Assembly: GCF_003116035.1 (NCBI RefSeq)
Contig: NZ_LGQW01000015.1
Span: 4,457,431-4,521,430 of the forward strand
Origin: Azospirillum sp. TSH64
GTDB lineage: Bacteria; Pseudomonadota; Alphaproteobacteria; Azospirillales; Azospirillaceae
DNA: 64,000 bases
Direction of reading: 5' to 3'
Below the pieces are notes generated by a model. That model was not told where the DNA came from. It did no database searches and worked only from the letters and a program-made list of their open reading frames with translations. This document shows positions 30,664 through 38,677 of the stretch, piece after piece. How positions within the stretch are numbered: position 1 is the stretch's first letter; the number at the start of each line of letters is the position of its first letter. Both the position numbers and the translations under genes were made by a program.

Positions 30664-31359
30664 ATGAACAGCTTGCGCGACTTCCAGGCACGGCACGATC
30701 TGTCGATGGAGGCGCTGTGCGCCCGCATCCTGGAGCGGCACGCCGCGACCATCCGGGTGAAGAAGCCGGCGGTCGCCATCGGCAATCTGGCGCGCATCGT
30801 CGAAACCACGCTGATGCTGGCGAACCGCAAGGGCTTCCACTCCACCAGCCTGCGCGATCTGACCGAGCAGTCGGGGCTCAGCATGGGGGCGCTCTACGCC
30901 TATTTCGACAGCAAGGACACGCTGCTGATGATGATTCTGGGCCAGGTCGTCAGCGTGGTGGAGGAGGTGCTGGGCCACCCGCCCGACGGGCTGGCGAACG
31001 ACCCGGCCGCCCGGCTGCGCTGGCTGCTCAGCACCCACCTGTTCCTGACCGAGACCATGTATCCCTGGTTCGTCTTCGCCTATATGGAGGCGAAATCCTT
31101 TCCCAAGGAGGGCCGAGACCTTGCCGTAACCAGCGAGATGCTGACGGAGAGCATGATCGCCGACGCGCTGGCCGACGGCGTCGCCCGCGGCCTGTTCGCC
31201 ATGCCCGACGTGACAATGACGGCGGCGCTGATCAAACCGATGCTGCAGGACTGGTACGTGAAGCGCCCCAAGCACCGCCGCCGCGGCATCACGCCCGACC
31301 TCTATGCCGAGCAGTTGATCGCCTTCGTCGAGGCGGCGGTGGGGCTGAGGCGCTCTTAG
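30664..31359 (+). CDS. TetR-family repressor
   Basis: 231 residues. The helix-turn-helix is preceded by ~45 unusual residues; the DNA-binding part is TTLMLANRKGFHSTSLRDLTEQSGLSMGALYAYFDSKDTL (positions ~45-85; FHSTSLRDL and GALYAYF are the key helices). The C-terminal domain has FRxL-type ligand-pocket helices. TetR proteins beside acyl-CoA genes often sense acyl-CoA thioesters. Ends 4 bp inside the convergent acyl-CoA ligase gene. Confidence 0.9.
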   Translation: MNSLRDFQARHDLSMEALCARILERHAATIRVKKPAVAIGNLARIVETTLMLANRKGFHSTSLRDLTEQSGLSMGALYAYFDSKDTLLMMILGQVVSVVEEVLGHPPDGLANDPAARLRWLLSTHLFLTETMYPWFVFAYMEAKSFPKEGRDLAVTSEMLTESMIADALADGVARGLFAMPDVTMTAALIKPMLQDWYVKRPKHRRRGITPDLYAEQLIAFVEAAVGLRRS

Positions 31360-32963
31360 GTCGTGGACACCTGATCGCGCAGCACCCGCTTGGTCACCTT
31401 GCCGTTGGCGTTGCGCGGCAGCGCATCGCCCAGCAGCGTGACGTAGTCGGGGACCTTATACTCGGCGAGGCTGGCGCGGCAGAAGTCGCGCACGTCCTCT
31501 TCGGTCAGGCTGCCCGACTTTGAAATGACGAAGACGTGGATCTTCTCGCCCAGCACCGGATCGGGATGGGCGACCACCGCCGCCTCCACCACGTCCGGAT
31601 GGCGGACCAGCAGGTTTTCGACCTCCACGCTGTAGATCTTGTGGCCGCCGCGGTTGATGACATCGTTCTTGCGGTCATGGAGCCGCAGATAGCCGCGCCC
31701 GTCCAGCGTGCCGATGTCGCCGGACCGCCAATAGCCGTCGACGAAGCTGTCGCGGGTGGCGTCCTCGCGGTTCCAATAGCCGCGGATGGTCATGGGGCCG
31801 CGGATCCACACCTCCCCGCTCACCCCCGGCGGGCATTCGCGGCCCTGATCGTCGACGATGCGCAGGTCGCCGCAGGGCACGCACAGGCCGACCGAATCCA
31901 GGCAGGCGCGGGTATGGCCGATAGGGACGACGCTGATGATGGTGGCGCATTCCGTCGAACCGTAGGCGTTCAGCAGATGCAGGTCGGGCAGCCGCTCCGC
32001 CATCGCCTCCACCGTCGCTTCCGGCATCGGGGCGCCGCCGAAGCCGCCGATCCGCCAGGACGACAGGTCGTAGCGGCTGAAATCGGCGCGCAGCAGGCAG
32101 AGATTGTACATGGCCGGCACCAGCACGGTGGTGGTCATGCGCTCCCGGCTCGCCAGTTCCAGGAACCCGGCGACGTCGAAGGCGGGCATCATCACGGTGC
32201 AGCCGGCGACCCGGATCATCGCCATGACGACGGCGACCAGACCGGTGACGTGGGAGGCCGGAACCGCCAGCACCGCCCGCTCGCCCTCGCGATAGTCCCA
32301 GCATTCCTCGAAATGCATGGCGGAGTGGATGATGTTCACATGGGACAGCAACGCGCCCTTCGGCTTTCCGGTGGTGCCGGAGGTGTAGAGGATGACGGCG
32401 GTGTCCTCCTCCCGCTGCGGTTCCGCGGACCGTGGAAGGTCGGCGTCGGCTTCCAGCAGGACCTCGAAGGGCCGGCAGCCTTCCACCGCTCCGCCGGCGG
32501 AGAAGCGCGAGACGAGCGACGGCACCTCCACGGCGTCGGGCATCCGGTCGGCGAGGCCCGAGTCATGGATCAGGATGGAGGCGCCGCAGTCGTTCAGGAT
32601 GCCGGCGATGCCCGGCCGCTGTTCCCGCGCGCTGACCGGCACCGCGACGATGCCGGCGCGGGCCGCCGCCAGCAGGGCGATGAGGAACTCCGCGCGGTTG
32701 GACAGGACCAATGCCATGCGGTCGCCTGGATTGGCGCCTTGCGCAAGCAGGGACGTGGCGGCGCGCGTCACCAGCCCGTCCAGCTGCCCATAGCTGTAAC
32801 GCCGCTCCCCATCCACCAGCGCCTCGCCGTCCGGCCGGCGCAGGACAGCGGCGCGGAACATGGCATCGATGGTGGTAGGACGCTCACCGTAGCACGGTAC
32901 GAGGCGCGTGCCGAAAAGCAGCTCGCGCCGTTTGGAAACGCCCATCCCGTCCGGCCAGGCCAT
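31356..32963 (-). CDS. AMP-dependent acyl-CoA synthetase
   Basis: 535 residues from ATG 32963, chosen for AGGGAGGAA upstream and because the upstream codons are poor. Motifs: AMP-binding ILYTSGTTGKPKGALLSH near residue 195, adenylate motif NAYGSTECAT, GEVWIRGPMTIRGYWN, YWRSGDIGTLD and the C-terminal lysine region LPRNANGKVTKR. Converts a carboxylic acid to its CoA thioester through an acyl-adenylate. It could be the LvaE-type ligase for the run to its left, or serve the divergent operon on its right, since a -35/-10 pair at 33068-33096 overlaps the candidate IclR site. Confidence 0.92.
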   Translation of the reverse strand: MAWPDGMGVSKRRELLFGTRLVPCYGERPTTIDAMFRAAVLRRPDGEALVDGERRYSYGQLDGLVTRAATSLLAQGANPGDRMALVLSNRAEFLIALLAAARAGIVAVPVSAREQRPGIAGILNDCGASILIHDSGLADRMPDAVEVPSLVSRFSAGGAVEGCRPFEVLLEADADLPRSAEPQREEDTAVILYTSGTTGKPKGALLSHVNIIHSAMHFEECWDYREGERAVLAVPASHVTGLVAVVMAMIRVAGCTVMMPAFDVAGFLELASRERMTTTVLVPAMYNLCLLRADFSRYDLSSWRIGGFGGAPMPEATVEAMAERLPDLHLLNAYGSTECATIISVVPIGHTRACLDSVGLCVPCGDLRIVDDQGRECPPGVSGEVWIRGPMTIRGYWNREDATRDSFVDGYWRSGDIGTLDGRGYLRLHDRKNDVINRGGHKIYSVEVENLLVRHPDVVEAAVVAHPDPVLGEKIHVFVISKSGSLTEEDVRDFCRASLAEYKVPDYVTLLGDALPRNANGKVTKRVLRDQVSTT

Positions 32964-33067
32964 GCCGTTCCTCCCTGACGATTCGATTGGATTTTCTGGA
33001 TTCAGGCGGTGCCGAGGGCACGATGCTTTGCAGCCCCGTCGGCACCGCACTTGTCGGTGTTACGGAA

Positions 33068-33096
33068 ATTATGTCATCCTGTGAACTGAGTGTCAA
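33068..33096 (-). promoter_or_regulatory. sigma70-type promoter for the acyl-CoA ligase
   Basis: On the minus strand TTGACA (33096-33091) is separated by exactly 17 bp from CATAAT (33073-33068), a close match to the housekeeping consensus, about 105 bp before ATG 32963. The -35 box lies inside the inverted repeat at 33090-33107, so binding there should block this promoter. Confidence 0.6.
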
Positions 33097-33107
33097 ATAG
33101 CGACACC
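33090..33107. promoter_or_regulatory. candidate IclR operator, site 1
   Basis: GTGTCAAATAGCGACACC has inverted halves GTGTC/GACAC. It matches the site at 35952-35969 in 16 of 18 bases. It lies between the divergent acyl-CoA ligase (32963) and alpha/beta hydrolase (33228) genes and overlaps a TTGACA box. The IclR protein encoded at 34892-35767 is the likely binder. Confidence 0.65.
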
Positions 33108-33227
33108 GTCAGTGCAGCGAACAGAAGGCCCGGCGCGAGCGGAGCCGACGCATTGCGCAGCAATCCCCCATTTCCCGCACATCATCGAAGAGCAGGCGCT
33201 GGACGCCGGCCAATCGGGAGGAAACCG

Positions 33228-34844
33228 ATGTCGACACCCCATTACGTGACCCTCGCCGACAGCCAGATGCGCGTCTGGCGCAGCGGGTCCGGCCCGGACC
33301 TGTTGGTTCTTCCCGGCCTGATCGAAGCGGCCTCCGTCTGTGCGGACCGGCTGGCGGGGGCCCTGCCGGACTGGACCGTCACCGCGCTCGACCTGCCGGG
33401 AACCGGCGGATCGGTCACAAGCTGGGCGGACGACGTCACCGGATTGGCCCGCCTGATCGCCGATGCTGCCGGCCGTCTCGGCCTGACCGGCTGTCCGTTG
33501 CTGGCCTTCGACCTTGCCGCCCCCCTGGCGCGCGCCCTGCCCGCAACGGGGTGGCAGCCGGACGGCGTGTTGCTGGTCGACACCGCCGTGGCGGAGGGGT
33601 GGAGTGAGCGGGACTTGCGCCCCGCCCCACTGTCTCCCCGCGCGGATGGCACCCATCTGGCGGTGCTGTGGGCGCATCTGCGCGATGCCCATGTCCTGGA
33701 ACCGCATGACGCCAGCCATCCGGCCAAAAGCGGCACTCCCTTGCCCGCTCCGCCTGAGCTGGATGCGATGCTGCGCAGCGCCGCCGTCGCACCGGACCGG
33801 TATGGGGCGCTGTGGTCGCTGTGCCTGGACGCCATGCGCGCGGAGACCGGCTCTGCCGCCGGGGAGAACCATGTCGATGGGCTGGCGGCGCTCGCCAACC
33901 GTCTGGCACCGATGGCCGCCAGCCGGAAAGCCGCCGCAACGTTGCCGGCCACCCGGCCTTTCACCGATCCGCTGCGGGTCTGGCACGATTATGCCGACAC
34001 GCCCCATGGACGTGTCCATCTGCGCCGCGCCGGGCGCGGCCGGCCGATGCTGGCCTTCCAGTCGGCGCCGGGTTCGTCGGCCCCGCTGCTGCCGCTGCTG
34101 CACGGGCTGGCGGCGGAACGGGAGGTCATCGCCCCCGACTATCTCGGCAACGGCGAGTCCGGCAAGCCGGAGCGTGCAGTGGACATCGGCGTGCTGGCCG
34201 ACGACATGCTGGCGCTGGCCGACGCATTGGGGCTGGACGGGTTCGACCTGTGGGGGACCCATACCGGCGCGCTGGTGGCTCTCGACCTGACGGTTCGTCA
34301 TCCCGAGCGGATCGGCCGCGCCGTGCTGGAGGCGCCGGTGCTGATCCCGGCAGACTTCAGCGCCGACATCCTCGACCATTACTTCCCGGCGCTGGCCGCC
34401 GACCGCTGGGGACTGCATCTGCTCCAGGCCTGGAACATGCGGCGCGACATGTTCCTGTTCTGGCCGTGGTATCGGCAGGAGCGCGCCGCCGCCCGCGATA
34501 TCGGCGTCCCCGCCGCGGAGGTGCTGCATGACTGGACCATGGGCCTGCTGGCGAGCGGCAGCCATTACGACCGCTCCTACCGCGCCGCGTTTCGCTACGA
34601 CACGCGGGCGGCCCTGGTGCGCCTGACCCGTCCGGCCCTGATCTGCGCCGGTCCGGCCGACATGCTGGTCGAAGGTCTGGCGGAGGCGAAAACGCTCGCC
34701 CCGGCCGGAACGGAGGTCACGCCTACCCCCGCCACCGTCTGGTATCCCGGTCAGGGTGCCCAGGCGGTGCGCGAAACCATCGCCTGCTACGCCGCCTTTC
34801 TCGCTGGAAAGCCGGGCACGGTGGATCCGCACCCGGTGTCATAA
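33228..34844 (+). CDS. tandem alpha/beta-hydrolase-fold protein without canonical serine
   Basis: 538 residues from ATG 33228 behind GGGAGGAAACC. Two alpha/beta-hydrolase-like halves: the first (~1-245) starts VWRSGSGPDLLVLPGL and has AFDLA where the nucleophile elbow would be; the second (~260-520) has VHLRRAGRGRPMLAF, PDYLGNGESGKP, then WGTHTGALVALDL as its elbow, and LTRPALICAGPADML near the acid position. Neither half has the G-x-Ser-x-G motif. Esterase or lactonase activity is therefore not certain; a noncatalytic or altered role is possible. It is divergent to the acyl-CoA ligase and shares the candidate IclR site. Confidence 0.75.
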   Translation: MSTPHYVTLADSQMRVWRSGSGPDLLVLPGLIEAASVCADRLAGALPDWTVTALDLPGTGGSVTSWADDVTGLARLIADAAGRLGLTGCPLLAFDLAAPLARALPATGWQPDGVLLVDTAVAEGWSERDLRPAPLSPRADGTHLAVLWAHLRDAHVLEPHDASHPAKSGTPLPAPPELDAMLRSAAVAPDRYGALWSLCLDAMRAETGSAAGENHVDGLAALANRLAPMAASRKAAATLPATRPFTDPLRVWHDYADTPHGRVHLRRAGRGRPMLAFQSAPGSSAPLLPLLHGLAAEREVIAPDYLGNGESGKPERAVDIGVLADDMLALADALGLDGFDLWGTHTGALVALDLTVRHPERIGRAVLEAPVLIPADFSADILDHYFPALAADRWGLHLLQAWNMRRDMFLFWPWYRQERAAARDIGVPAAEVLHDWTMGLLASGSHYDRSYRAAFRYDTRAALVRLTRPALICAGPADMLVEGLAEAKTLAPAGTEVTPTPATVWYPGQGAQAVRETIACYAAFLAGKPGTVDPHPVS

Positions 34845-34866
34845 GGCGATACTACGGCCGCCCCGC

Positions 34867-34909
34867 CTCAGCCGCCGATGGCGGAACCATCTCAGCCGCC
34901 GATGGCGGA
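34867..34909. repeat. 24-bp tandem duplication spanning the iclR-type gene stop
   Basis: CTCAGCCGCCGATGGCGGA occurs at 34867-34885 and again at 34891-34909. The second copy contains the end of the IclR coding sequence including its stop (TCA on the minus strand); the first repeats it just downstream. The 24-bp period keeps frame, so readthrough would only repeat the C-terminal residues. Confidence 0.75.
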
Positions 34910-35767
34910 CTGGGCGCGGGCGGCACGGTGCAGCGGCGGGGCCGACAGCGAATAGAGGTTTGCCGAGATCTCCCGTACGGCATCGCGCATGTCGTCGAGG
35001 AAATTGGGCTGGCCGTTGCGGACGATGTGGGGGGTCAGGCCGGTCAGGCTGACGGCGGCGATCAGCCGGCCGTCCGGCTCGAACAGCGGCATGGCAATGG
35101 CGGCCAGCCCTTCGATCACGTCGTCGACCGCCACCGACCATCCGCGCTGCCGCACCTCCTCCAACTCCTTCGCCAGCTGGCGGGGGTCGGTGGTGGTGTG
35201 GGGGGTGAGGCGCGTGGTCCCGCGCGACAGCACACGGTCAACCTCCGCGTCCGGCAGATAGGCCAGCAGCACGCGCGGCGCCGCCCCGCAATTCATCGGC
35301 AGCTGCCCGCCGACGATCCACCAGCGCACCTCCACCGAGCGGTCGCTGTGGAACTGGTCCAGGCAGACGGCCGATCCGTCGTGATAGACCGACAGGAACA
35401 CGGTGCTGCCGGTCGTCTTCGCCAGCCGCGACAGGATTGTGGAGGCGATCTGGCGCAGGTCTCGGCGTTCCGGCACCGCCCCGGCCAGCTTCAGGATCTC
35501 AAGCCCCAGGCTGTATTTCTGGCTCTGCGGGTCGAAGGCGGCGAAGCCGTCCTGTACCAGCGTCAGCAGGATGCGCCGCGCCGTCCCCTTGTCGAGCTTT
35601 GCGGCGCTGGCGACCTCCGTCAGGGTCAGCGTCGGGCCTTCCTGATAGAAGCTGCGCAGCACGGCCAGGGCCCGCGACACCGCGCGGACGCTGAGACCGC
35701 TCTTTTCCGTACCCAGCTCTGCGCCCTGGTTGTCCGCGCCCTGGTTGTCGTCCTGTTCGGTGTCCAT
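34892..35767 (-). CDS. IclR-family transcription regulator
   Basis: 291 residues. Winged-helix domain at ~25-90: VSRALAVLRSFYQEGPTLTL, EVASAAKLDKGTARRILLTL and the FAAFDPQSQKYSLGLEILKL wing. The effector domain follows with QLPMNCGAAPRVLLAYLPDAE and LAAIAMPLFEPDGRLIAAVSLTG, typical of regulators that sense aromatic or small carboxylic acids. It is divergent to the 36134-47425 operon, whose spacer holds the second copy of the GTGTCAAA inverted repeat. The other copy is upstream of the hydrolase gene, so it probably controls both units. Confidence 0.92.
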   Translation of the reverse strand: MDTEQDDNQGADNQGAELGTEKSGLSVRAVSRALAVLRSFYQEGPTLTLTEVASAAKLDKGTARRILLTLVQDGFAAFDPQSQKYSLGLEILKLAGAVPERRDLRQIASTILSRLAKTTGSTVFLSVYHDGSAVCLDQFHSDRSVEVRWWIVGGQLPMNCGAAPRVLLAYLPDAEVDRVLSRGTTRLTPHTTTDPRQLAKELEEVRQRGWSVAVDDVIEGLAAIAMPLFEPDGRLIAAVSLTGLTPHIVRNGQPNFLDDMRDAVREISANLYSLSAPPLHRAARAQSAIGG

Positions 35768-36133
35768 ACGTTCAAGCCCCTTATGGATGTCCCGCGTCTC
35801 GAGTCCAGGCGGAAACGCTGCTGTCCGACACAGCCGGCGGAAGACGGAGAAACCGTCGTCATCCCGCCGGGGTAGCAGCGCCGGCTAGCATTGATGGCCG
35901 GCACGGGGTTCCGCAACCCCTTTCCACCGTCCCTAACGTGATGCGCCGTCCGTGTCAAACAGTGACACCAATTTTGCCTGTTGACACGATCAAGCGCAAA
36001 TGGTTTCCTTGCCAAACAAACAGAACAAGCGCGCCCCACCGCCTTTGCGGATGGCGGGCGCCCCATGCTCCGGCACGCCGCCGTCCCCCGATTTCCCGGA
36101 CCGGCTGCCGGCATCCTGCACGAGGGGAGGACT
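35768..36133. other. 366-bp intergenic control region
   Basis: No gene is supported here. The region separates the divergent IclR and metallo-hydrolase genes. It contains the inverted repeat at 35952-35969, a TTGACA at 35981-35986 on the plus strand and the ribosome site GGGGAGG at 36123-36129. An in-frame extension of the following gene to 35981 exists but its codons look unlike coding sequence, so most of this stretch is probably promoter and 5' leader. Confidence 0.6.
35952..35969. promoter_or_regulatory. candidate IclR operator, site 2
   Basis: GTGTCAAACAGTGACACC has perfect inverted halves GTGTCA/TGACAC with a 6-bp-class spacer, and differs from the site at 33090 in two bases only. It lies 185 bp before the IclR gene start and about 165 bp before the operon start at 36134. 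A minus-strand TTGACA is embedded, as in site 1. Confidence 0.7.
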
Positions 36134-37024
36134 ATGCACACCATCGCCCTTGGTGCGTTCACGGTCACGCGGATCGAGGAAATGCTGACGCCGGGCTTCG
36201 ATCCCGGCTTCCTGTTTCCAGCCTACGACGATGCGATCCTGACCCGGAACCCCGAACTGGCCGAACCGAACTTCCTCGACCCGGCATCAAAGCGCCTGAT
36301 GTCGAGCATGCATTCCTGGCTGATCCGCACCGACCGCCACGTGATCCTGGTCGACACCGGCTGCGGCAACCACAAGGAACGCCACACGCCCGGCTTCGAG
36401 CGCTTCCACATGCTGGACAAGCCCTATCTGCGCAACCTCGCAGCAGCGGGCGTGCAGCCGGAGGACGTGACGTTGGTCATCAACACCCATCTGCACATCG
36501 ACCATGTCGGCTGGAACACCCAGCTGGTCGACGGGCGCTGGGTCCCGACCTTCCCCAACGCCCGCTACATCTACGGTGCTGAGGAATTCAAGCACTGGCG
36601 CAGCCCCGAGGGCGGGCTGATCGGCATGCCGGGCAACGGCCCGGTGATGGAGGACAGCGTCCTGCCGGTCTGGGAAGCCGGACAGGTCGAACTGATCGAC
36701 GACGGCGACCGCATCCTCGACGGGCTGTCGGTGGAGCTGGCTCCCGGCCACACCGCCGGCCAGATGTTCGTCCGGCTGGAGTCGGACCGGCACGCCGCCT
36801 ACTTCACCGGCGACTGCCTGCACCAGCCGATGCAGGTGGCGCGGCCCGACTGGAACAGCCGCTTCTGCGAGGATCAGGCCCAGGCGGTGGCGACCCGCCG
36901 CCGGCTGCTGGACCATGCCGCCGACCGTGGCGCCCTGGTCTTCCCCGCCCATTTCGGCGCTCCCCACACCGGCTTCGTTCGCCGGACGGCCGAGACTTTC
37001 CGGTTCGAGCCGCTCGCGGCCTGA
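36134..37024 (+). CDS. metallo-beta-lactamase-fold hydrolase
   Basis: 296 residues from ATG 36134, behind GGGGAGG. The zinc site is complete: NTHLHIDHVGW (HxHxDH), APGHTAGQM, YFTGDCLHQ and FPAHFGAPHTG. This set and length match the group that includes N-acyl-homoserine lactonases and other lactone or ester hydrolases. First gene of a seven- to ten-gene operon, so it likely opens a lactone or ester of the operon substrate. Cytoplasmic; no signal peptide. Confidence 0.88.
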   Translation: MHTIALGAFTVTRIEEMLTPGFDPGFLFPAYDDAILTRNPELAEPNFLDPASKRLMSSMHSWLIRTDRHVILVDTGCGNHKERHTPGFERFHMLDKPYLRNLAAAGVQPEDVTLVINTHLHIDHVGWNTQLVDGRWVPTFPNARYIYGAEEFKHWRSPEGGLIGMPGNGPVMEDSVLPVWEAGQVELIDDGDRILDGLSVELAPGHTAGQMFVRLESDRHAAYFTGDCLHQPMQVARPDWNSRFCEDQAQAVATRRRLLDHAADRGALVFPAHFGAPHTGFVRRTAETFRFEPLAA

Positions 37025-37061
37025 TCAATTCAGCCCGATCATACCCGAAAGGGACATCCCC

Positions 37062-38651
37062 ATGAGCATCGCCGCCCTCGACGGCCCGGCCACGCTGATC
37101 GACACCCTGCGCACGGCGCTTGGGCCCGACGGCCTGCTGGATGACGAGAAGAGCCGGACTTTCTACGCCAACGACGTGTTCTGGCAGCCGGGCATCGCGC
37201 CGCTCGCCATCGCCTTGCCGCGCGACCGCGACGCGGTCGCCGCCACCGTCCGCGCCGCCCATGAGGCGGGCGTGGCGGTGGTGCCGCGCGGCGGCGGCAT
37301 GTCCTACACCAAGGGCTACCTGCCCGAAGGCCCAAATTCGGTCGTCATCGACAGCCGCCGGCTGAACCGCATCATCGAGCTGAACACCGACAGCCTGTAT
37401 GTGACGGTCGAGACCGGTTGCACCTGGGCGGCGCTGAACGAGGCGCTGGAGGGAACCGGCCTGCGCACCGGCTATTGGGGGCCGCTGTCGGGCATCAACG
37501 CCACCATCGGCGGCGCCCTGTCGCAGAACAGCGCCTTCTTCGGCTCCGCCCTGCACGGCACCGTGGCGGAGAGCGTGCTGGGCGTCACCGTGGTGCTGGC
37601 CGACGGGCGCACCGTCACCACCGGGTCGGGCGGCCGCGTCGGCACCAAGCCCTTCACCCGCTCCGGCGGCCCCGACCTGACCGGCCTGTTCCTGGGCGAC
37701 AACGGCGCCATGGGCTTCAAGGTCGCGGCGACGCTGCGGCTGCACCGCCGGCCGGAGCACACCGATTTCCTGTCCTTCGGCTTCGCCACCATGCAGGCGA
37801 TGGCCGCAGCACAAGTGGAGATGGCGCGGGCGCGCTGCGTCTCGGAAGGCTTCGGCATCGACCGCACCAAGGTCGAGCATTCGGCCAGCGTCAACAAGCT
37901 GTCGGACGGGCTGAAGACGCTGGGCAACGTGGCGAAAGCCGGCAAGTCGCTGTTCCAGGGCGCCAAGGAGGCGCTGAGCGTCGCCACCGCCGGCACCGCC
38001 TTCCTCAAGGACCACAACTTCACCCTCCATCTGGTGGTTGAGGGGCGCAGCGAGACCCAGCTGCGCGAGGCGATGCAGACGGTGCGCGAGATCGGTGCCC
38101 GCCACGGCAAGGAGATCGAGAACAGCGTGCCCAAGGTCATGCGCTCCAAGCCCTTCGGGCCGGTGCGCGGCATGCTGGGGCGCGAGGGCCAGCGCTGGGT
38201 CCCGATCCACGCGATCTTCCCGCTGGGCGACGCCGACAGGGTGGTCGCCGCCAACGACGCCTTCTTCGCGGAAAAGCGCGGCTTCATGGAGCAGCACGGC
38301 ATCATCTATTCGGTGATGACCATGACGGTCGGCAACGACTTCTTCCTGGAGCCGGCCTTCTACTGGACCGATGAGATCACGCCGCTGCATGCCGCCAGCC
38401 TGGGCGACGAGGTGGTCAAGCCCTGGCGCGACCGACCGGCCAACCCGGCGGCGCGCAACGCGGTGGCCGAGCTGCGCCGCGCGACGCAGGAGCTGTACTG
38501 CAGCCTCGGCGGCGTCAGCTGGCAGGTCGCCCGCGACTATCCGTTCCGCGAGATCGTGACCCCCGAAACCTGGTCGCTGCTGGAGGGCGTCAAGCGCGCC
38601 GTCGATCCGCAGGGACTGATGAATCCCGGTTCCCTCGGCCTCGGCCGCTGA
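37062..38651 (+). CDS. FAD-binding oxidase/dehydrogenase, VAO family
   Basis: 529 residues from ATG 37062. FAD domain of the PCMH/VAO type at ~50-225: VVPRGGGMSYTKGYLP, TVETGCTWAALNEAL, GPLSGINATIGGALSQN and FLGDNGAMGFKVAATL. The C-terminal half is a VAO-like substrate domain ending in the conserved DPQGLMNPGSLG. These enzymes oxidise hydroxy acids, alcohols or phenols. The His/Cys that would covalently hold FAD is not clearly visible. Second gene of the IclR-linked operon, 37 bp after the hydrolase. Confidence 0.85.
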   Translation: MSIAALDGPATLIDTLRTALGPDGLLDDEKSRTFYANDVFWQPGIAPLAIALPRDRDAVAATVRAAHEAGVAVVPRGGGMSYTKGYLPEGPNSVVIDSRRLNRIIELNTDSLYVTVETGCTWAALNEALEGTGLRTGYWGPLSGINATIGGALSQNSAFFGSALHGTVAESVLGVTVVLADGRTVTTGSGGRVGTKPFTRSGGPDLTGLFLGDNGAMGFKVAATLRLHRRPEHTDFLSFGFATMQAMAAAQVEMARARCVSEGFGIDRTKVEHSASVNKLSDGLKTLGNVAKAGKSLFQGAKEALSVATAGTAFLKDHNFTLHLVVEGRSETQLREAMQTVREIGARHGKEIENSVPKVMRSKPFGPVRGMLGREGQRWVPIHAIFPLGDADRVVAANDAFFAEKRGFMEQHGIIYSVMTMTVGNDFFLEPAFYWTDEITPLHAASLGDEVVKPWRDRPANPAARNAVAELRRATQELYCSLGGVSWQVARDYPFREIVTPETWSLLEGVKRAVDPQGLMNPGSLGLGR

Positions 38652-38677
38652 GGACCGGGAGCGGAGACATCCACGCC

